In this document: one piece after another, positions 43,388 through 45,835 of the stretch
How the letters are laid out: the number at the start of each line of letters is the position of its first letter
Numbering within the stretch: position 1 is the first letter of the stretch
DNA from: Xenococcus sp. PCC 7305
Lineage (GTDB): Bacteria > Cyanobacteriota > Cyanobacteriia > Cyanobacteriales > Xenococcaceae
Length of the DNA: 45,835 nucleotides
NCBI RefSeq assembly: GCF_000332055.1
Contig: NZ_ALVZ01000189.1
Coordinates: 1-45,835, forward strand
Direction of reading: 5' to 3'
The notes under the pieces: model-generated
What the model was told of the DNA's origin: nothing
What the model saw: only the letters and a program-made list of their open reading frames with translations
The model's database searches: none
Translations under genes and position numbers: made by a program

Positions 43388-44671
43388 TTAGTCTTTTCTA
43401 AAGCGCTCCTTAGCAGACTTAAAAGCCTGCTCCATTACTAACTGAATCTTTTGCGGATCAGGTTTTTTCCCGCCCATCAGATCCCCAAAATAGACACAAG
43501 CTCCTTCTCCCAAGGCCCAAGTATAGGCAGCAGCCCAAGAAGCAGCCAATATGCTTCCCATACCAGGAATAAATTTAATCAACTCTCTTCCCACAGCCTG
43601 GGCGAGAAATCCCCCGGCGATCGTACTCACCACACCTCCTGCCTGGGAAGGGTTTAAGGTTTGTCCATATAGTTTCCCTAACAATCCGACCAAGGAAACC
43701 TGTAATGCCGTGAGAACAGGCATAGTTGCAAAAGGAAGAGGTACCGCAGCTAAGGTTGCGGCAATAGTCGAGAAAGCAATTATGTAACGTCGGGCAGTGT
43801 CTCGATAAAGATTGCTAATTTGCTCTCCTGCACCTTGATCAAGCAGTTGATAGATTGCTTTAGCTTCGGCTTCTGGTAACAATTCGGCCAAGGTATCCCG
43901 CAACGCTTCTAATCCATAGAATACGGGATTATAACCATCTTCTTCGAGAGTAAAATCAATTAGGATAGCGCGATCGCATAAACTGGAAAAATTTTCCTGT
44001 AAGACTGTAAATAACTGAGTAATTTCTTGGTAGTCAGGAGGGTAGCTCGGATGATCGGTAATTTCGGCGGGATAAACTTCATGGAGGCAGGTAATCGCTA
44101 GCAAACAGGGGATATGAGGATATTTCTCTCGCAATTTGGTGGCAATTTGTTTTAACGTATCTAGGGCAAAGTCATTAATTTTGATTGTCAGAATTAAAAT
44201 ATTAGCGCGATCTCGATTGTTGGCGAGTTCGCTTTCTAATTCCCGGACAATAGTCTCAGTGCTCTGCTCGACATCCCCCAAGCCAACAGTATCCGTGAAA
44301 ATGAGTAGCGGCAAATCTTCAGACGGATAGGCATAACGCTGGGTATTTTGAGTGTGAGGACGATATCCTTGCCCGATAATTTCTTCGGAAACCCCTGTTA
44401 ATCCTCGGACAATCGAGCTTTTTCCTGCTTGGGGTTTGCCAATCAACAAAGCTTCTGTGGTTGGTAATTCTTGTTTGACCCGAGCCAAAATTTCGGCAAC
44501 TTGCTCGTCACTAACATTTAGAGATTTAGTAATTCTATTGATTTTGGGGAGCAAGGTTTGTAAGTTGCCCGTTGTATTTTTCCAGATGCCGATGGCATTT
44601 TTGAGAATATTTTTGCTTCCTGATAGCCTAGGAAATCGACTCTTTTGCTCGTGATTCTCTTCTTCACTCAT
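43388..44671 (-). CDS. DUF697-type GTPase with C-terminal membrane helices
   Basis: In this 427-residue protein residues 50-270 are a GTPase domain: G1 IGKPQAGKSS (78-86), the G3 switch DTVGLGD (127-133), and a G4 region where ITCLHEV stands instead of NKxD. The C-terminal third has long hydrophobic stretches (about 293-335 and 345-400), the DUF697-like part that usually inserts in membranes. GTPases of this type (YcjF/Era-like with DUF697) are common in cyanobacteria, and their roles are unknown. Without a standard NKxD the nucleotide choice is uncertain. The gene is divergent from the muconolactone-isomerase-like gene with a 94-base gap. Confidence 0.85.
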   Translation of the reverse strand: MSEEENHEQKSRFPRLSGSKNILKNAIGIWKNTTGNLQTLLPKINRITKSLNVSDEQVAEILARVKQELPTTEALLIGKPQAGKSSIVRGLTGVSEEIIGQGYRPHTQNTQRYAYPSEDLPLLIFTDTVGLGDVEQSTETIVRELESELANNRDRANILILTIKINDFALDTLKQIATKLREKYPHIPCLLAITCLHEVYPAEITDHPSYPPDYQEITQLFTVLQENFSSLCDRAILIDFTLEEDGYNPVFYGLEALRDTLAELLPEAEAKAIYQLLDQGAGEQISNLYRDTARRYIIAFSTIAATLAAVPLPFATMPVLTALQVSLVGLLGKLYGQTLNPSQAGGVVSTIAGGFLAQAVGRELIKFIPGMGSILAASWAAAYTWALGEGACVYFGDLMGGKKPDPQKIQLVMEQAFKSAKERFRKD

Positions 44672-44765
44672 AAAGCTTTTACAGATCTCAACAAAACCGA
44701 ATTGTTCCTTTTAAATTGTATAGAATTATTCTCGATCGCTTAGTTAAAAAAAGCAAAATAAAAAC

Positions 44766-45080
44766 ATGCTCTATCATTTAGACTTTCAAGTAGAATATTC
44801 CGACACAATGAGCCAGCAAGACCTATTTGCTATTTGGGCAGAAGAGGCGGACGTTGCCTTAGGAGCGAAGGAGGCAGGAGTTGTGGTTGATTTGTGGAAA
44901 TGTGTCGGGACACGTCGGGTAATCGCGATCGTGAATGTAGATTCACTAGATGAGCTTGATCGCATTGTCTTTGGTTTGCCAATTATGAAACAAATGGGAC
45001 AACATGTGCAAATTCAAGTTACCCCACTTCGTCGTTATGAAGATTTTGCCGCAGATGTCAAATCGATGATCATTCAATGA
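44766..45080 (+). CDS. Muconolactone delta-isomerase family protein
   Basis: This 104-residue protein, MLYHLDFQVEYSDTMSQQDLFAIWAEEAD onward, matches the small muconolactone-isomerase fold (ferredoxin-like, decameric in the classical enzyme). It has VDLWKCVGTRRVIAIVNVDSLDELDRIVFGLPI in the middle and VTPLRRYEDF near the end. Classical members convert muconolactone to 3-oxoadipate enol-lactone in catechol degradation. Cyanobacteria generally lack that pathway, so the role here is probably different, and it is unknown. Its stop codon (45078-45080) overlaps the first base of dispersed repeat copy C. It is convergent with the ArsR gene. Confidence 0.85.
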   Translation: MLYHLDFQVEYSDTMSQQDLFAIWAEEADVALGAKEAGVVVDLWKCVGTRRVIAIVNVDSLDELDRIVFGLPIMKQMGQHVQIQVTPLRRYEDFAADVKSMIIQ

Positions 45081-45167
45081 AGCAATAGACTTTTTCCTAG
45101 ATCCCCAAATCCCCAAATCCCCAAATTCTTATTCAGAACTAGTAAATTTTGGACTCACCGAACTCAC
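45079..45167 (+). repeat. Dispersed repeat of convergent gene ends, copy C (short)
   Basis: This is an 89-bp copy of the later part of the element: a GAAGCAATAGACTTTTTCC segment, three CCCCAAAT-type octamers, AGAACTAGTAAATTTTGGAC and CACCGAACTCACATTA. It overlaps the stop codon of the muconolactone-isomerase-like gene and ends 5 bases before the ArsR stop codon. Confidence 0.85.
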
Positions 45168-45172
45168 ATTAA

Positions 45173-45541
45173 TTAACTTTTAGCAATGGCACTAAAACTA
45201 TTCAATTGTTTAAACTGTTTGGCTTGTTCCTGCATTCGTTCATAAATGCGATCGCATACCAACTCACATAACTCAAAGGTCAAGGGATCACTCACTTCGT
45301 AGTAAACACTGACACCTTGAGGCTTACGAGACAAAATACCTGCTTGAGTTAAAAGTTTCAGATGTTTAGAAAGATTGGCTTGTCCTAAGCCTGTGGCTAC
45401 ACCAATTTCGCTAACATTCATCGCCCCTGATCTTAAACAACTTACAATTTGCAACCGACTAATTTCCGATAGCACTTTAAAATATTCAGCTACTGGGGCT
45501 AGAAAATCGGCAGTTTTATTTTGCAGTAACTTCTCGGTCAT
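45173..45541 (-). CDS. ArsR/SmtB-family winged-helix repressor
   Basis: The ATG at 45541 gives 122 residues. An upstream TTG at 45595 would add 18 hydrophobic residues and is unlikely. It has the ArsR outline: VLSEISRLQIVSCLRSGAMNVSEI (about 23-46), recognition helix GQANLSKHLKLL (about 53-64), wing SRKPQGVSVYYEV (about 71-83), and a C-terminal dimer helix. The classical metal-binding ELCVCDL motif in helix 3 is missing. Cysteines are at 35 (helix 2 region), 92 and 96 (C-terminal helix). This layout recalls the redox or persulfide sensors SqrR/BigR more than SmtB, but spacing is not identical and the effector is unknown. Confidence 0.85.
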   Translation of the reverse strand: MTEKLLQNKTADFLAPVAEYFKVLSEISRLQIVSCLRSGAMNVSEIGVATGLGQANLSKHLKLLTQAGILSRKPQGVSVYYEVSDPLTFELCELVCDRIYERMQEQAKQFKQLNSFSAIAKS

Positions 45542-45797
45542 AATGATTATTGATAGTAAATTTGAAAAATAATTGAATTTTATAAATAATAGCATTATAT
45601 AGCCATACAGTTAAATAGCTAACAAAAAATTGTCACTTGTTTAAATCGAAGGCAGAAGAATGAAGGCAGAAGGCAGAAGGTAACGGGCATAGTGGGAGAA
45701 TTAGACTCACCACTATGCCCTGTTCCACTTAAAGAAGTAGAGGAATTCAACCTAAAGGGATAAGTTAGAAGTAGTTTTATCCTTCTGCCCTCTCTCT

Positions 45798-45835
45798 TGG
45801 TGAGCGTCTCTTGGTAGACATTCCCTTGCGCCTTT
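45798..45835 (+). repeat. GC-rich dispersed repeat, partial copy 4 at window end
   Basis: Sequence resembling the TAGACATTCCCTTGCGTCTTT portion of copy 3 (39650-39670) appears in the last 38 bases and is cut by the window edge. The preceding 45650-45690 also holds GGCAGAA heptamers. Confidence 0.55.

Noticed and set aside
44766-45080. A catechol-degradation cluster, because a muconolactone isomerase-like and a dienelactone hydrolase-like gene lie within 3 kb
   Set aside because: They are on opposite strands with psaK and a GTPase between, no ring-cleavage or other pathway gene is present, and both families have general members in cyanobacteria.

Overview
The window is cyanobacterial chromosome. 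It carries ndhH, psaK, a PucC/BCH-family transporter, Rre1/Ycf29, Ycf36/CGLD27, an SLH-OprB iron-type porin and a complete kaiA-kaiB-kaiC circadian clock. The palindrome GCGATCGC (HIP1) recurs throughout, inside genes and between them (for example 3265-3272). KaiA keeps its N-terminal pseudo-receiver (316 aa), which argues against Nostocales, where KaiA is usually short. A coccoid lineage (Chroococcales or Pleurocapsales type) fits best, but I cannot name a species.

Layout. 1-2112 is the 3' part of a haemagglutinin-like two-partner-secretion exoprotein. 2.4-11.1 kb holds a small secreted protein, a UbiH-type FAD hydroxylase, a porin, ndhH, a large UPF0182 membrane protein and a GIY-YIG gene with a suspicious 5' end. 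11.3-18.6 kb holds a GNAT acetyltransferase, a family-10-like glycosyl hydrolase, a cNMP-binding/methyltransferase fusion, a small DUF5678-like protein, a BCH-family transporter and pgi. 18.8-23.7 kb holds rre1, typA, rpsD and a MATE transporter. On the minus strand, 23.8-25.7 kb is a compact rsfS-ycf36-asparaginase cluster. 26-28.9 kb has a DsbA-like protein, an orphan sugar-ABC permease and ribokinase. 29-35.7 kb is the clock region: a CBS-PAS-histidine kinase with two receiver-like tails, divergent from kaiA-kaiB-kaiC-cbiT. 35.8-45.8 kb holds an MFS transporter, an FHA-FHA-ABC protein, a WecG/TagA glycosyltransferase, an S1-domain protein, a dienelactone hydrolase, psaK, a DUF697-type GTPase, a muconolactone-isomerase-like protein and an ArsR regulator.

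Most genes are ordinary housekeeping or photosynthetic genes. The stretches between them are unusually rich in repeats. More than a dozen short tandem arrays are nearly all built on an exact 7-base period despite having unrelated unit sequences. Several of them are G-quadruplex-capable. A roughly 130-150 bp dispersed repeat occurs three times, each time between the 3' ends of a convergent gene pair. A GC-rich element of about 45-55 bp occurs at least three times. The best candidates for new biology are the unusual hybrid kinase beside kaiA, the repeat element of convergent gene ends, and arrays that run into start codons. No CRISPR array, tRNA, rRNA, transposase or prophage was seen.
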